Of a stretch of DNA of 64,000 nucleotides, positions 30,240 to 38,801 are shown in pieces. The DNA is taken from assembly GCA_016719925.1 (NCBI GenBank), contig JADJYC010000009.1, forward strand, positions 93,588 through 157,587, written 5' to 3'. The notes under the pieces are model-generated. The model did no database searches, had not been told where the DNA came from, and worked only from the letters and a program-made list of their open reading frames with translations. The first letter of the stretch is position 1; every line of letters starts with the position of its first letter. Both the position numbers and the translations under genes were made by a program. The stretch is from Crocinitomicaceae bacterium (GTDB lineage Bacteria > Bacteroidota > Bacteroidia > Flavobacteriales_D > Crocinitomicaceae).

Positions 30240-31634
30240 TTATTTACCGGTACCTTTAAAGATAATGGCAATGGTATAAAACATGATTTTCAGATCCAGC
30301 GCCAGCGACATGTTACGGATGTACAACAGATCATACTTCATTCGCTGAATCATTTGTTCTACATTTTCAGCGTAGCCGTATTTTACTTGTCCCCAGCTGG
30401 TAATGCCGGGTCTTACTTTGTGCAGATATAAATACTGCGGATCATGTTTTGCAATCTGATCAATATAAAATCTTCTTTCAGGCCGTGGTCCTACCAGTGA
30501 CATATCACCACGCAGCACATTCCAGAATTGAGGAAATTCATCCAGTCTGGTTTTTCGTAAAAATTTTCCAATTCCGGTTATACGTTTGTCATGTGAACTG
30601 GATAATTGCGGACCACTTTTTTCAGCATCTACAATCATAGTTCTGAATTTGATGATTTGAAATGGTTTCTGATGTAATCCAATTCTTTCCTGTTTGAAAA
30701 ATACCGGACCCTTTGAACTGGTTTTTACAAGAATTGCAAGAATCAGATAAAGCGGCATCAGAATTAGAAGTGCAAAAATAGAACAGGCAATGTCTATAAT
30801 ACGTTTGGTAGAAATCTGCCATTCAGGCATCACATTATCATTTACTCTGAACAGCAGTGCGCCAAAAATACTGTTCATCTGAACCTGACCTGAAAGAATA
30901 TCATAAACATCCGGAATCAAACTGATTCGCACATTGTGTCCGGCAAGAGTAGTCAGAATTTTTTTCAGCTTTTCATGATCTGAACTTTCAACAGCAATGA
31001 TTACTTCCTGAATTTTTTTATCCTGAATAATTTTATCAATTTCTGAAATATTTCCAAGCAGTGGCAGTTTGTCTTTTAATGCAAAATCACTTCCGTTGAT
31101 ATTGACAAAACCTTCAAATAAATGTCCTGAACTTTGTTTCTGTTTTTGAATTTCATCCAGAATTTCTATGGCTTTCTGGCTTCCGCCAATAATCAGTGTT
31201 TTAAATCCGTAAGCGCCGCGGTGTATACGTTTAACATGAATGGTGGTAAGTATAAATCGCGGAACAAGTGTAATAAAAAAATGCAGGGAAAAAAGCATCA
31301 GCAGCATCACATAAAACTGCGTGTAGGAATAAACAAAATCATTCAGGACAAGAATAAAAAAGACAAAAAGAGTTCGCAGTGCTGTTCCGAAAAAAGTTTG
31401 TTTGATGGTTTTTAGACGGTAATTACGCTGCACATTCTGATAGGTTCCCTGCAGTGTATACAAAAACATCCAGCAGATTGGAATTACTATCATTCCGGTA
31501 ATAAAACTGCCTTTAAAAATGAGCGGAGAATTTTCAATTTCAGTAACGCGGTAAACATAAAACAGAAACCAGGCAAACAGTGCTGTCAGGTAATCAGATA
31601 AGACATGAAGAACAAGTTGCTGTTTTGGTTTCAT
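30240..31634 (-). CDS. Polyprenyl-phosphate sugar-1-phosphate transferase
   Basis: Integral membrane enzyme of 464 residues that starts a surface polysaccharide by moving a sugar-1-phosphate onto undecaprenyl phosphate. The N-terminal half has several membrane helices and a CoA-binding-like Rossmann segment (TLIIGGSQKAIEIL). The C-terminal catalytic part begins TKRIIDIACSIFALL and contains GPVFFKQERIGLHQKPFQI, KFRTM, KTRLDEFPQFWNVLRGDMSL and VGPRPE, the bacterial sugar transferase signature. It overlaps the upstream lipoprotein gene by 4 bases (ATGA) and so belongs to that operon. No glycosyltransferases are nearby, so the polysaccharide is unknown. Confidence 0.9.
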   Translation of the reverse strand: MKPKQQLVLHVLSDYLTALFAWFLFYVYRVTEIENSPLIFKGSFITGMIVIPICWMFLYTLQGTYQNVQRNYRLKTIKQTFFGTALRTLFVFFILVLNDFVYSYTQFYVMLLMLFSLHFFITLVPRFILTTIHVKRIHRGAYGFKTLIIGGSQKAIEILDEIQKQKQSSGHLFEGFVNINGSDFALKDKLPLLGNISEIDKIIQDKKIQEVIIAVESSDHEKLKKILTTLAGHNVRISLIPDVYDILSGQVQMNSIFGALLFRVNDNVMPEWQISTKRIIDIACSIFALLILMPLYLILAILVKTSSKGPVFFKQERIGLHQKPFQIIKFRTMIVDAEKSGPQLSSSHDKRITGIGKFLRKTRLDEFPQFWNVLRGDMSLVGPRPERRFYIDQIAKHDPQYLYLHKVRPGITSWGQVKYGYAENVEQMIQRMKYDLLYIRNMSLALDLKIMFYTIAIIFKGTGK

Positions 31635-32497
31635 TGATAACGCAGCACTTTGATGTTGTCAAGATAAATTTTACCGAGCGTATTATCCGGATCAATCACC
31701 GACAAAAGATAAATTTCATAACTGGTGGCATTTTGTTCAACGCTCACATCTTCTTTGAGATCAATGTATATTTTTTTCCATACCCAGCTGCTCTCAGCTT
31801 GCGGGTTCATTTGCACATAAGGAGTATGTTCAATAAGATCCAGCGAGTTTTGCGCAATCACACCCATTCGAAGTGAATTATTATTCATAAAATCGATCTC
31901 AAGAAAAACATCTTCTCCTTTTGGAAGGTCGAGATAAGATCCGGTTGCTGCTTTAAAAATACTGTCCGTTTCTGTCAGAAAAATACCGCCGCAGCGCTGG
32001 CCATATTTAACAATGGACGGATAATCCGTTTTATCAATGAACACCATGGGTGTGTCTGAAATAATATCTGCAGTAAATTCAATGCCGGTATCTTCAAAAT
32101 CTTCAATCATTTCAAACTGAATATTTGATTTATAGGTTACAACAGGGTTGATTGTCACCGTTTGATTTTTTATCAATGTCAGTGTAGTATCAAACCTCTC
32201 ATACATTGGGTACTTAATACGTGTTGCTGATATTCCGTTATTTTTTACTCCGGCATAAATAATGAATTCATGCGGACCTTCATCCAGAATAGGAATGTGT
32301 GCCGGAAGTTCATAAACCCCAAGTGATTTATTATCCATATAAACCCAGGCATCTACAATTCCATGTGAATTTGATCCTTCTGTTGCTTCATCGGTTTGTA
32401 ACGTAATGGCAGGAATTTCCAGGTAAGAAGGGGTAATATCTTCTTTACAGGAGAAAAAGAGAAATGAAATAATTAAAAAAGTAAACGTGTATTTCAT
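31631..32497 (-). CDS. Hypothetical lipoprotein of the sugar-transferase operon
   Basis: Lipoprotein of 288 residues from ATG 32497 (the open frame extends to 32536). The signal is MKYTFTFLIISFLFFSC with Cys17. A PEGA-like beta segment (DAWVYMDNKSLGVYELP, PILDEGPHEFIIYAGVKNNG) is followed by a jelly-roll-like region (DLPKGEDVFLEIDF, WVWKKIYIDLKEDVS, IYLDNIKVLR) that resembles a carbohydrate-binding fold. Its stop overlaps the sugar transferase start. I infer a cell-surface role linked to the polysaccharide, but no function is known. Confidence 0.72.
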   Translation of the reverse strand: MKYTFTFLIISFLFFSCKEDITPSYLEIPAITLQTDEATEGSNSHGIVDAWVYMDNKSLGVYELPAHIPILDEGPHEFIIYAGVKNNGISATRIKYPMYERFDTTLTLIKNQTVTINPVVTYKSNIQFEMIEDFEDTGIEFTADIISDTPMVFIDKTDYPSIVKYGQRCGGIFLTETDSIFKAATGSYLDLPKGEDVFLEIDFMNNNSLRMGVIAQNSLDLIEHTPYVQMNPQAESSWVWKKIYIDLKEDVSVEQNATSYEIYLLSVIDPDNTLGKIYLDNIKVLRYQ

Positions 32498-32542
32498 GGA
32501 ATGGATAATTGTCTCATTTAACGCTGAAAAGTTCAAATTATT

Positions 32543-33531
32543 TTAAAGACCGGAAGGCACTGCTGCATTCAATTCCTGCATAATCTGGTGGGCCACCTGC
32601 AATGCTTGTGTTCCCTGTGCTAAAGAAACAACCGGAGTGGTGTTATTTTTAATTGCGTCTGCAAAAGACTGAAGCTCTTCCTTGATAGCATTTGACTGGG
32701 AAATTTCCGGTTTGAAAATTTCGATTTTACGTTTTGGTTTTCCGTTGCCTAAATCCAGAACAATATCAAACGGATCAGGCTCACCCTGTACCTGTGACAT
32801 TTAACCACTTCCGTTTCTTTAGTCAGAAAATCAACCGAGATATACGCATCTTTCTGAAAGAATCTTGTTTTACGCATGTTCTTTAATGAGATACGTGATG
32901 CAGTTAAATTGGCCACACATCCATTTTCAAATTCAATACGCGCGTTGGTGATATCCGGTGTTTCACTCACTACTGCAACACCGCTGGCAGAAACCCGTAC
33001 CACTTTTGATTTTACAACACTCAGAATAATATCCAGATCATGAATCATCAGATCAAGCACAACGGGAACATCAGTCCCTCTTGGATTATATTGTGCCAAT
33101 CTGTGCGTTTCAATAAACATAGGTGCATCCAGAAAAGGAAGAGCTTGTTTGAAAGCCGGATTAAAACGCTCTACGTGACCTACCTGAACTTTTACTTTGG
33201 TTTGGTCAGCCAATGAAATAAGTTTTTCCGCTTCATCGGTTGTCTCTGTTACCGGTTTTTCAATGAATGTATGTTTGCCCTGCTGAATGGCAAGTGATGC
33301 AATTTCAAAATGAGAAAGGGTAGGAGTAACAATATCAACACAGTCACATGCCTGAATCAAATCTTTGATTTTATCAAATCGTCTGATTCCAAATTCAGCA
33401 GTAGCTTTTTCAGCGTGTGCATCTGAAGGATCATAAAAACCAACAAACTCAAAAGTTTCATTCAGTTCTTTAATCAGTCGGGCATGAATTTTGCCAAGGT
33501 GTCCAACACCAAATAAACCAATTTTCAGCAT
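32543..33531 (-). CDS. Gfo/Idh/MocA family oxidoreductase
   Basis: NAD(P)-dependent oxidoreductase of about 330 residues. The Rossmann motif is GLFGVGHLGKIHARL and the family EKP motif is FIEKPVTET. The later GHVERFNPAF and HDLDIIL segments fit the sugar-dehydrogenase branch (WlbA-like enzymes). The frame breaks near 32800; one missing A in an AAA run joins KETEVVK to MSQVQGEPDPFDIVLD. The position just upstream of a surface lipoprotein and a sugar-1-phosphate transferase suggests a nucleotide-sugar substrate (inference). Confidence 0.85.
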
Positions 33532-33684
33532 GGGAAAATGTTTCTGTAAAATTAGACCAATCTTAATATCTCTTTAACATGAAGCATTAAATAATTATAA
33601 TGAAAATGAAAAATGAAAAAAAATGCGCGATTAAACAGTGATAATCAGATAGTAAAGAAACGATGAAACGATAATCAAATTGTG

Positions 33685-33715
33685 TTGCAGACAAAATAAA
33701 ATCAACGTACATTTG
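33685..33715 (+). promoter_or_regulatory. Promoter, Bacteroidota -33/-7 type
   Basis: TTG at 33685-33687 and TACATTTG at 33708-33715, spaced by 20 bases, fit the Bacteroidota consensus. The -7 box ends only 6 bases before ATG 33722, so the mRNA may be leaderless. Confidence 0.6.
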
Positions 33716-33721
33716 GAAAGA

Positions 33722-34945
33722 ATGAATAAACTGAAGATTACATTACTTGCTTTGTTTTTGAATTTGTCTTTGCAGACTAATGCACAGCTATTTGATACAC
33801 TTTCAGTGATGTCATATAATCTTTTGAATTTTCCAAATGTAAATCCGGAACGCATTGATACACTGAAGGGAATTCTGACTTATGTGAAACCTGATATTTT
33901 AATGGTGTGTGAACTGAACAGCGCTGCCGGTGGTGACGATATTCTGTTCAACGCATTGAATGTTGGTGGAGAAACTTCGTATGAGTCTTGCACATTTTCT
34001 GACGGACCGGATACAGATAATCTGGTTTATTATAATTCTGATATTCTTGGTTTCAAAGAGCAAAACGTTATTACTACTGCTTTGCGGGATATCAATGAAT
34101 ATGTATTGTACTACAAAAGTTCTGACATTGCCACAACACCCGATACCACATTCTTTTATATCTACGTCTGTCATTTAAAAGCCAGCACAGGGTTTGAAGC
34201 AGAAAGAAATGCAGAAGCACAGCAGTTAAAGGCATATATAGCAACACGTACCAACCGTCAGAACATTTTAATTGGGGGAGATTTTAATTTTTACGGAAGT
34301 GATACAGAACCTGCCTGGAATACCATTCTCAGCGGATCAGGGGTTACCATTGTTGATCCTATAAATTCACCCGGTCACTGGAATTCCAATCCTTCATATG
34401 CAGCAATTCATACTCAAAGTACTCGTACAGCCAGTTTTGGCGGCGGCAGCACCGGTGGCATGGATGACCGGTTTGATTTTATTTTTATGTCTCCTGATCT
34501 CAACAGTTATGGAAATGATGCAAAATATGTTCCGGGTTCATACAAAGCGCTGGGACAGGATGGTTTGCATTACAATGATGCTTTGATTGATGCCCCGCTG
34601 AATACGTCTGTTCCGTTCTCAGTTTTGCATAATCTTTATAACATGTCAGATCATTTACCGGTGCTGATGAAAATTTCTGTTGCCACCGTTTCAAATTCTA
34701 TTCCTGAAATGCTTGCAGGAAGTAAAATATGGTACAGTGCAGATGACAAAAAAATCAAATTTGAATTTGCGCCGGGTTTTGATCCAGCAGGTAATTTTTT
34801 AATTATTGATCTTTCCGGCAAAGTACTGCGCACATTTCCGGAGCTTGAAAATGACAGTTCGCTGAATGTTTCTGACCTTGACAGCGGCTTGTATGTCATG
34901 CGTATGGAAAGATATGAATACGCAATTAAGTTTGCAGTTGAATAA
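33722..34945 (+). CDS. Exported endonuclease/exonuclease/phosphatase protein
   Basis: Secreted protein of 407 residues. The signal peptide ends near QTNAQLFD. The EEP fold is clear: SVMSYNLLNFPN (Asn ligand), ILMVCELNS (Glu ligand), ILIGGDFNFYG (Asp/Asn catalytic) and a late MSDHLPVLMKI (His). FGGGSTGGMDDRFDFIFMS is also typical of exported family members. The end (NFLIIDLSGKVLRTFPEL, GLYVMRMERYEYAIKF) is a short T9SS-type sorting domain. Likely role: extracellular nuclease or phosphodiesterase that scavenges DNA or phosphate. The start at 33722 is supported by the signal peptide and the promoter. Confidence 0.88.
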   Translation: MNKLKITLLALFLNLSLQTNAQLFDTLSVMSYNLLNFPNVNPERIDTLKGILTYVKPDILMVCELNSAAGGDDILFNALNVGGETSYESCTFSDGPDTDNLVYYNSDILGFKEQNVITTALRDINEYVLYYKSSDIATTPDTTFFYIYVCHLKASTGFEAERNAEAQQLKAYIATRTNRQNILIGGDFNFYGSDTEPAWNTILSGSGVTIVDPINSPGHWNSNPSYAAIHTQSTRTASFGGGSTGGMDDRFDFIFMSPDLNSYGNDAKYVPGSYKALGQDGLHYNDALIDAPLNTSVPFSVLHNLYNMSDHLPVLMKISVATVSNSIPEMLAGSKIWYSADDKKIKFEFAPGFDPAGNFLIIDLSGKVLRTFPELENDSSLNVSDLDSGLYVMRMERYEYAIKFAVE

Positions 34946-35027
34946 TTGATTACAATCTCCTGTTGAAATCATAACCAGTCAAAATTTTATTTAATGTTCT
35001 TTAGACTTTATCTTTGATGAGTCAGAT

Positions 35028-35810
35028 ATGGCAGAGAAATTCATTGATATTGAAAAAATCATTGCTGAAAAGAATCCGAAACTATTAAAGTGGATGCCGG
35101 GTTTTATTATCCGTTATCTGAAAAGGATATTGCATGAAGATGAAGTGAATGAAGGAATTGAAGTAAATAAAAATAATTATGGATATGATTTTTGTGTGGA
35201 TATTATTCACCGGTTTCATCTCAATATAAAAGCTGAAGGTTTGGAAAATATTCCAAAAACCGGCGGAGTTATTTTTGCCTCCAATCATCCGCTGGGTGGT
35301 TTTGATGCGCTGGCAATGGTACGGGAAGTGAATCCCGTCAGGTCAGATATCCGGTTTGTGGTCAATGATATCCTTCTCAAACTTCACAGTTTAAAAGGCA
35401 TGTTTGTTGGTGTAAATAAGCATGGCACAAACACCAAAGAATCACTCACAGAACTCAACGCACTTTTTGAATCTGATCAGGCGGTTTTTGTTTTTCCGGC
35501 AGGACTTGTCAGCAGAAAACAGAAAGGAAAAGTCACTGATCTTGAATGGAAAAAAACATTCATAACTCGCTCAAAAAAATTTGAACGTAATGTGATTCCT
35601 GTTTATATTGACGGAAAGCTGAGTAATTGGTTTTACGGACTGGCAAAATTCCGTAAATTTATAGGCATCAAAGCAAATATTGAAATGCTTTATCTGGTAG
35701 ATGAATTATTTAAACAACGCCATAAAACTATTACCATTCGCTTTGGAAAACCAATTTCGCACACAACGTTTGACAAACAAAAACAGATTCAGAATGGGCT
35801 GAATGGGTGA
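35028..35810 (+). CDS. GlsA-like lipid O-acyltransferase
   Basis: Membrane-associated acyltransferase of 260 residues. The block ASNHPLGGFDALAM carries the active-site His and Asp in the HPLGGxD form of the hemolysin-related branch, and VFVFPAGLVSRKQKG is the substrate-binding region. This branch includes GlsA of Bacteroides, which O-acylates N-acyl-glycine to make glycine lipid; OlsF C-terminal domains are related (established knowledge). The next gene encodes the matching GlsB-like N-acyltransferase, 12 bases on, so the pair probably makes an amino-acid lipid. A TATCTTTG box at 35009-35016 is the candidate promoter. The frame is intact. Confidence 0.78.
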   Translation: MAEKFIDIEKIIAEKNPKLLKWMPGFIIRYLKRILHEDEVNEGIEVNKNNYGYDFCVDIIHRFHLNIKAEGLENIPKTGGVIFASNHPLGGFDALAMVREVNPVRSDIRFVVNDILLKLHSLKGMFVGVNKHGTNTKESLTELNALFESDQAVFVFPAGLVSRKQKGKVTDLEWKKTFITRSKKFERNVIPVYIDGKLSNWFYGLAKFRKFIGIKANIEMLYLVDELFKQRHKTITIRFGKPISHTTFDKQKQIQNGLNG

Positions 35811-35822
35811 AGGGTAAAGTAT

Positions 35823-36835
35823 ATGAAATGAGATAGCATAAATTATGTCAGAAAAAATCTGGATTATATTATTCCACCGGTTGACCGGAAATTGATCAAA
35901 GCAGAACTGAATGCTGACCGGTATATTCGCAAGACAAATAAAATTGGCAACCTGATTTATATTATTAATCATCATAATTCACCCAATGTGATGCGTGAGA
36001 TTGGCAGACTGAGAGAGGTTTCTTTTGCATTGGCAGGAGGCGGAACAGGCTTGCCGATCGATATTGATGATCATGATACAGCAGATCTTTGTTATGAGCA
36101 GCTGGTAGTTTATTCTCCTGAAGATGAAGAAATCATGGGCGGATACCGGTTTATTGATTGTGCTAAATTATTTGATCAGCAAAAAAATCTGATTGGAAAA
36201 GGAACCGGAAATTTATCCACCTCACATTATTTTAATTTTTCTGAAAAGTTTGTCCGTGATTATCTGCCTTATTCTATAGAGCTTGGAAGATCATGGATTA
36301 ATCCGCTTTTTCAGCCATCTATCAATCCAAGGAAAGGTTTATTTGCTCTGGATAATTTATGGGATGGTTTAGGTGGAATTGTATTGACGCATCCACACAT
36401 GAAATACTTTTTGGAAAAGTGACCATGTACACCAACTACAATGAACAGGCTAAACGTGCTGTGCTTGGTTTTATGAAAACTTATTTTCCGGATAAAGAAA
36501 ATCTGGTGACACCTATCCATCCAATCTATACCAGCGTTGAATCACATGAAATTGTTCAACTGACCAAAGGAATGGATTTTAAGGAAGGATTTAAACAGCT
36601 GCAGAAATATTGCCGTGAACGGGATGAAAATGTTCCGCCCCTTATTAGTAACTACATGCAGCTTTCACCTACTATGAAATCTTTTGGAACAGCGCAGAAT
36701 CCGGATTTTGGCGGAGTAGAGGAGACCGGAATTCTCATCACACTGGCGGATGTTTATCCTGAAAAAGTGAGCGTCACCTCAAGCCCGTTGCAGAATAAGC
36801 TGAATTTCCTGCAAAATGTCGGCCTGATTGATTGA
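35823..36835 (+). CDS. GlsB-like GNAT N-acyltransferase, frame broken
   Basis: GNAT-fold N-acyltransferase of about 335 residues, partner of the preceding GlsA-like gene. It probably transfers a 3-hydroxy-acyl chain from ACP to the amine of glycine or another amino acid. Seen are IGRLREVSFALAGGGTG, DHDTADLCYEQLVVY, IMGGYRFIDC and FVRDYLPYSIELGRSWI. The frame breaks near 36405 at a T run; one extra T restores HPHMKYFFGKVTMYTNY. Coding at the N-terminus (RKNLDYIIPPVDRKLIKAEL) continues up to ATG 35823, but a TGA at 35829 intervenes as read. Homology on both sides says this is one gene. Amino-acid specificity is not visible. Confidence 0.72.
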
Positions 36836-36876
36836 ACGGAAACCGTATATCACTGGTTTTTGGTTATTTTTGTTTT

Positions 36877-37954
36877 ATGAATCAAAAGTTTTTCTTTAAA
36901 AAGTTTTTTGCAATTCCGTTTTGGGTATTGCATTTTAGTTGGATCATGTCAGGCTGAAGATTTTAGTCTGAACGGTGATTATGAAATCACTCCGGTGGTT
37001 TTTGGTTTACTTGATCATTCCAAAGATTTTCACATCATTAAAATTACAAAAGCATTTATGGGTGACGGAGATAATCTGGTTTATGCCCAGAATCCCGACT
37101 CAAGTTATTTTGAAACAGTAGATGCCAAAGTAGTTGAATACGATGATGGTGTTGCTACCGGACGTGAATGGCAATTACATGATTCAATTATTACCAACAA
37201 AGATACCAGTGGTATTTTCTATGCACCTGAACAAAAGGTGTATGTTTTTTATGAGAGCGATCTGGATTCAACCATGGAATATGAACTGACAGTAATTATA
37301 AACGAAGGTGAACATGAAGTTTATGGAAAAACTGAACTGATTAACGGGTTCAAATTGGCGTCAAGCGTTTACCTGATGAGTGAAATTGCGTTTGCAGGAA
37401 ATACGGTGGCTGATGATCAGGATTATTTAAACTGGACCTTTTAGGTTTTTGAAGCATACAACGGAAAAAGATATTCGTACAAATACACTGTGCGATGGAC
37501 CGAAACGTATTCAGATAATTCAACAGCAAGTTTTTCAGCTACACGAAATAACGGAGATATTGAACAGATTGATCCGGATTCACCGCTGTCACAAATTGCT
37601 TTTTTTCAGAGGATTGGATTTTTATGAATGGATCGCTTCTGTTATTCCAGATGACCCGGATGTAATAAAAGAAAATTTGATGGTCTTGATCTGCGCATAA
37701 CAGTTGCTCACAATGAATTTGATCAGTATCTGGATGTTTCTCAGCCGGTAACAAGTATTGCTCAGGTACAGCCGGTTTACACAAACCTTTCAGGCGGACT
37801 TGGATTATTTTCAAGCAGACAGATTTTTGAAATCAATGATTTTGATCTGAACAAAGCATCGCGTAAAGAATTATGCAAAGGTTCAAGAACCGGACATCTC
37901 TGGTTTTGTTCTTCGCATCCGGCAGATGTAAGTGAAAATTTTTATTGTCCTTAA
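36877..37954 (+). CDS. Hypothetical lipoprotein, frame broken
   Basis: Lipoprotein of about 358 residues assembled across breaks. The signal is MNQKFFFKKFFAIPFWVL followed in another frame by ILVGSC. The mature part (EITPVVFGLLDHSKDFHIIKI, YAQNPDSSYF, FYAPEQKVYVFYESDLD, NGKRYSYKYTVRW) has a repeated beta pattern reminiscent of DUF4249-type proteins; that link is tentative. Breaks: a frameshift near 36930, an in-frame TAG at 37442, frameshifts near 37625 and 37680. Coding resumes each time, ending ENFYCP at 37954. A TATTTTTG box at 36865-36872 lies 4 bases before the ATG. A shared terminator follows. Confidence 0.55.
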
Positions 37955-37970
37955 AAAAAATAATGATTCA

Positions 37971-38001
37971 AAAAAAAGTCCGCACATGTGCGGACTTTTT
38001 T
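37971..38001. terminator. Bidirectional terminator
   Basis: The perfect inverted repeat GTCCGCACATGTGCGGAC (37978-37995) is flanked by seven A on the left and six T on the right. It separates the convergent lipoprotein gene and LOG gene and works on both strands. Confidence 0.92.
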
Positions 38002-38005
38002 GTTT

Positions 38006-38686
38006 TTAGAAGTTTGGTCTGAGCGGGTGAGATTTGTAGAAATCATTCATGTGTTTCACTGCCTCTTTCGGATCATCAGTCATTTTCAGAAATTCCATAT
38101 CCTTGATATTGATATTTCCTTCAACTCCCAGCATAATTTCTTCAATCCATTTTACCATTCCACTCCAGTAACTTGTACCAAATAATACAACCGGACGCAT
38201 GTCAATTTTTTTTGTTTGCATTAACGTCAATGCTTCAAACAATTCATCCATGGTTCCAAATCCTCCGGGGAATACAATAAATCCCTGTGAGTATTTTACA
38301 AACATGACTTTGCGTACAAAGAAATAATCAAAATTTACCGGATGGTTTACATGTTCATTGCACGATTGTTCAAATGGCAAACGGATATTTAATCCCACTG
38401 ATTTTCCTTCACCCATCTGCGCACCTAAATTTCCTGCTTCCATAATTCCGGGTCCGCCGCCTGTAATTACACCGTATCCGGATTCAACTAAAAGTTTGGA
38501 TGTTTCAACAGCACCTTTATAATACACGCTGTCTTTTTTTGTACGCGCTGAACCAAATACAGAAATGCACGGACCAATTCTAGCCATTTTCTCATATCCT
38601 TCAACAAACTCAGCCATGATTTTAAAAATAGCCCAGCTGTCATTGGTGCGGATTTCATTCCAGTCCTTATGTGTATGTAATGTCAT
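38006..38686 (-). CDS. LOG family protein (nucleotide phosphoribohydrolase-like)
   Basis: Rossmann-type protein of 226 residues in the LOG/TIGR00730 family, whose characterised members hydrolyse cytokinin ribotides or other nucleoside 5'-monophosphates. Both signatures are present: GGGPGIMEAGNLGA and the catalytic PGGFGTMDE. An extended N-terminus (residues 1-40) and SVFGSARTKK fit the longer bacterial subtype. The physiological role in Bacteroidota is not known. It sits alone between two terminators, so it is monocistronic. Confidence 0.9.
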   Translation of the reverse strand: MTLHTHKDWNEIRTNDSWAIFKIMAEFVEGYEKMARIGPCISVFGSARTKKDSVYYKGAVETSKLLVESGYGVITGGGPGIMEAGNLGAQMGEGKSVGLNIRLPFEQSCNEHVNHPVNFDYFFVRKVMFVKYSQGFIVFPGGFGTMDELFEALTLMQTKKIDMRPVVLFGTSYWSGMVKWIEEIMLGVEGNINIKDMEFLKMTDDPKEAVKHMNDFYKSHPLRPNF

Positions 38687-38741
38687 AAATATCTTAATAG
38701 GTTAGGTGATACAAAGATAGTATTGATATTCATAGAAAAAC

Positions 38742-38774
38742 AAAAAGGCCGTTATGGATTTCATAACGACCTTT
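38742..38774 (-). terminator. Terminator of the efflux operon
   Basis: Inverted repeat of ten positions with one mismatch (38747-38756 with 38762-38771, loop of 5) flanked by an A run that is a T tract on the minus strand. It lies just downstream of the RND pump gene. Confidence 0.75.
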
Positions 38775-38801
38775 CTGTGTTAATCAAAAAAAGAAACTCT
38801 G

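Noticed and set aside
2074..37444. In-frame TAG codons (2074, 2104, 37442) as evidence of amber recoding
   Set aside because: TAG also ends clearly complete genes (6142, 50238, 52052), and TAA and TGA interrupt other genes in the same way. No suppressor tRNA or other sign of recoding is in the window.
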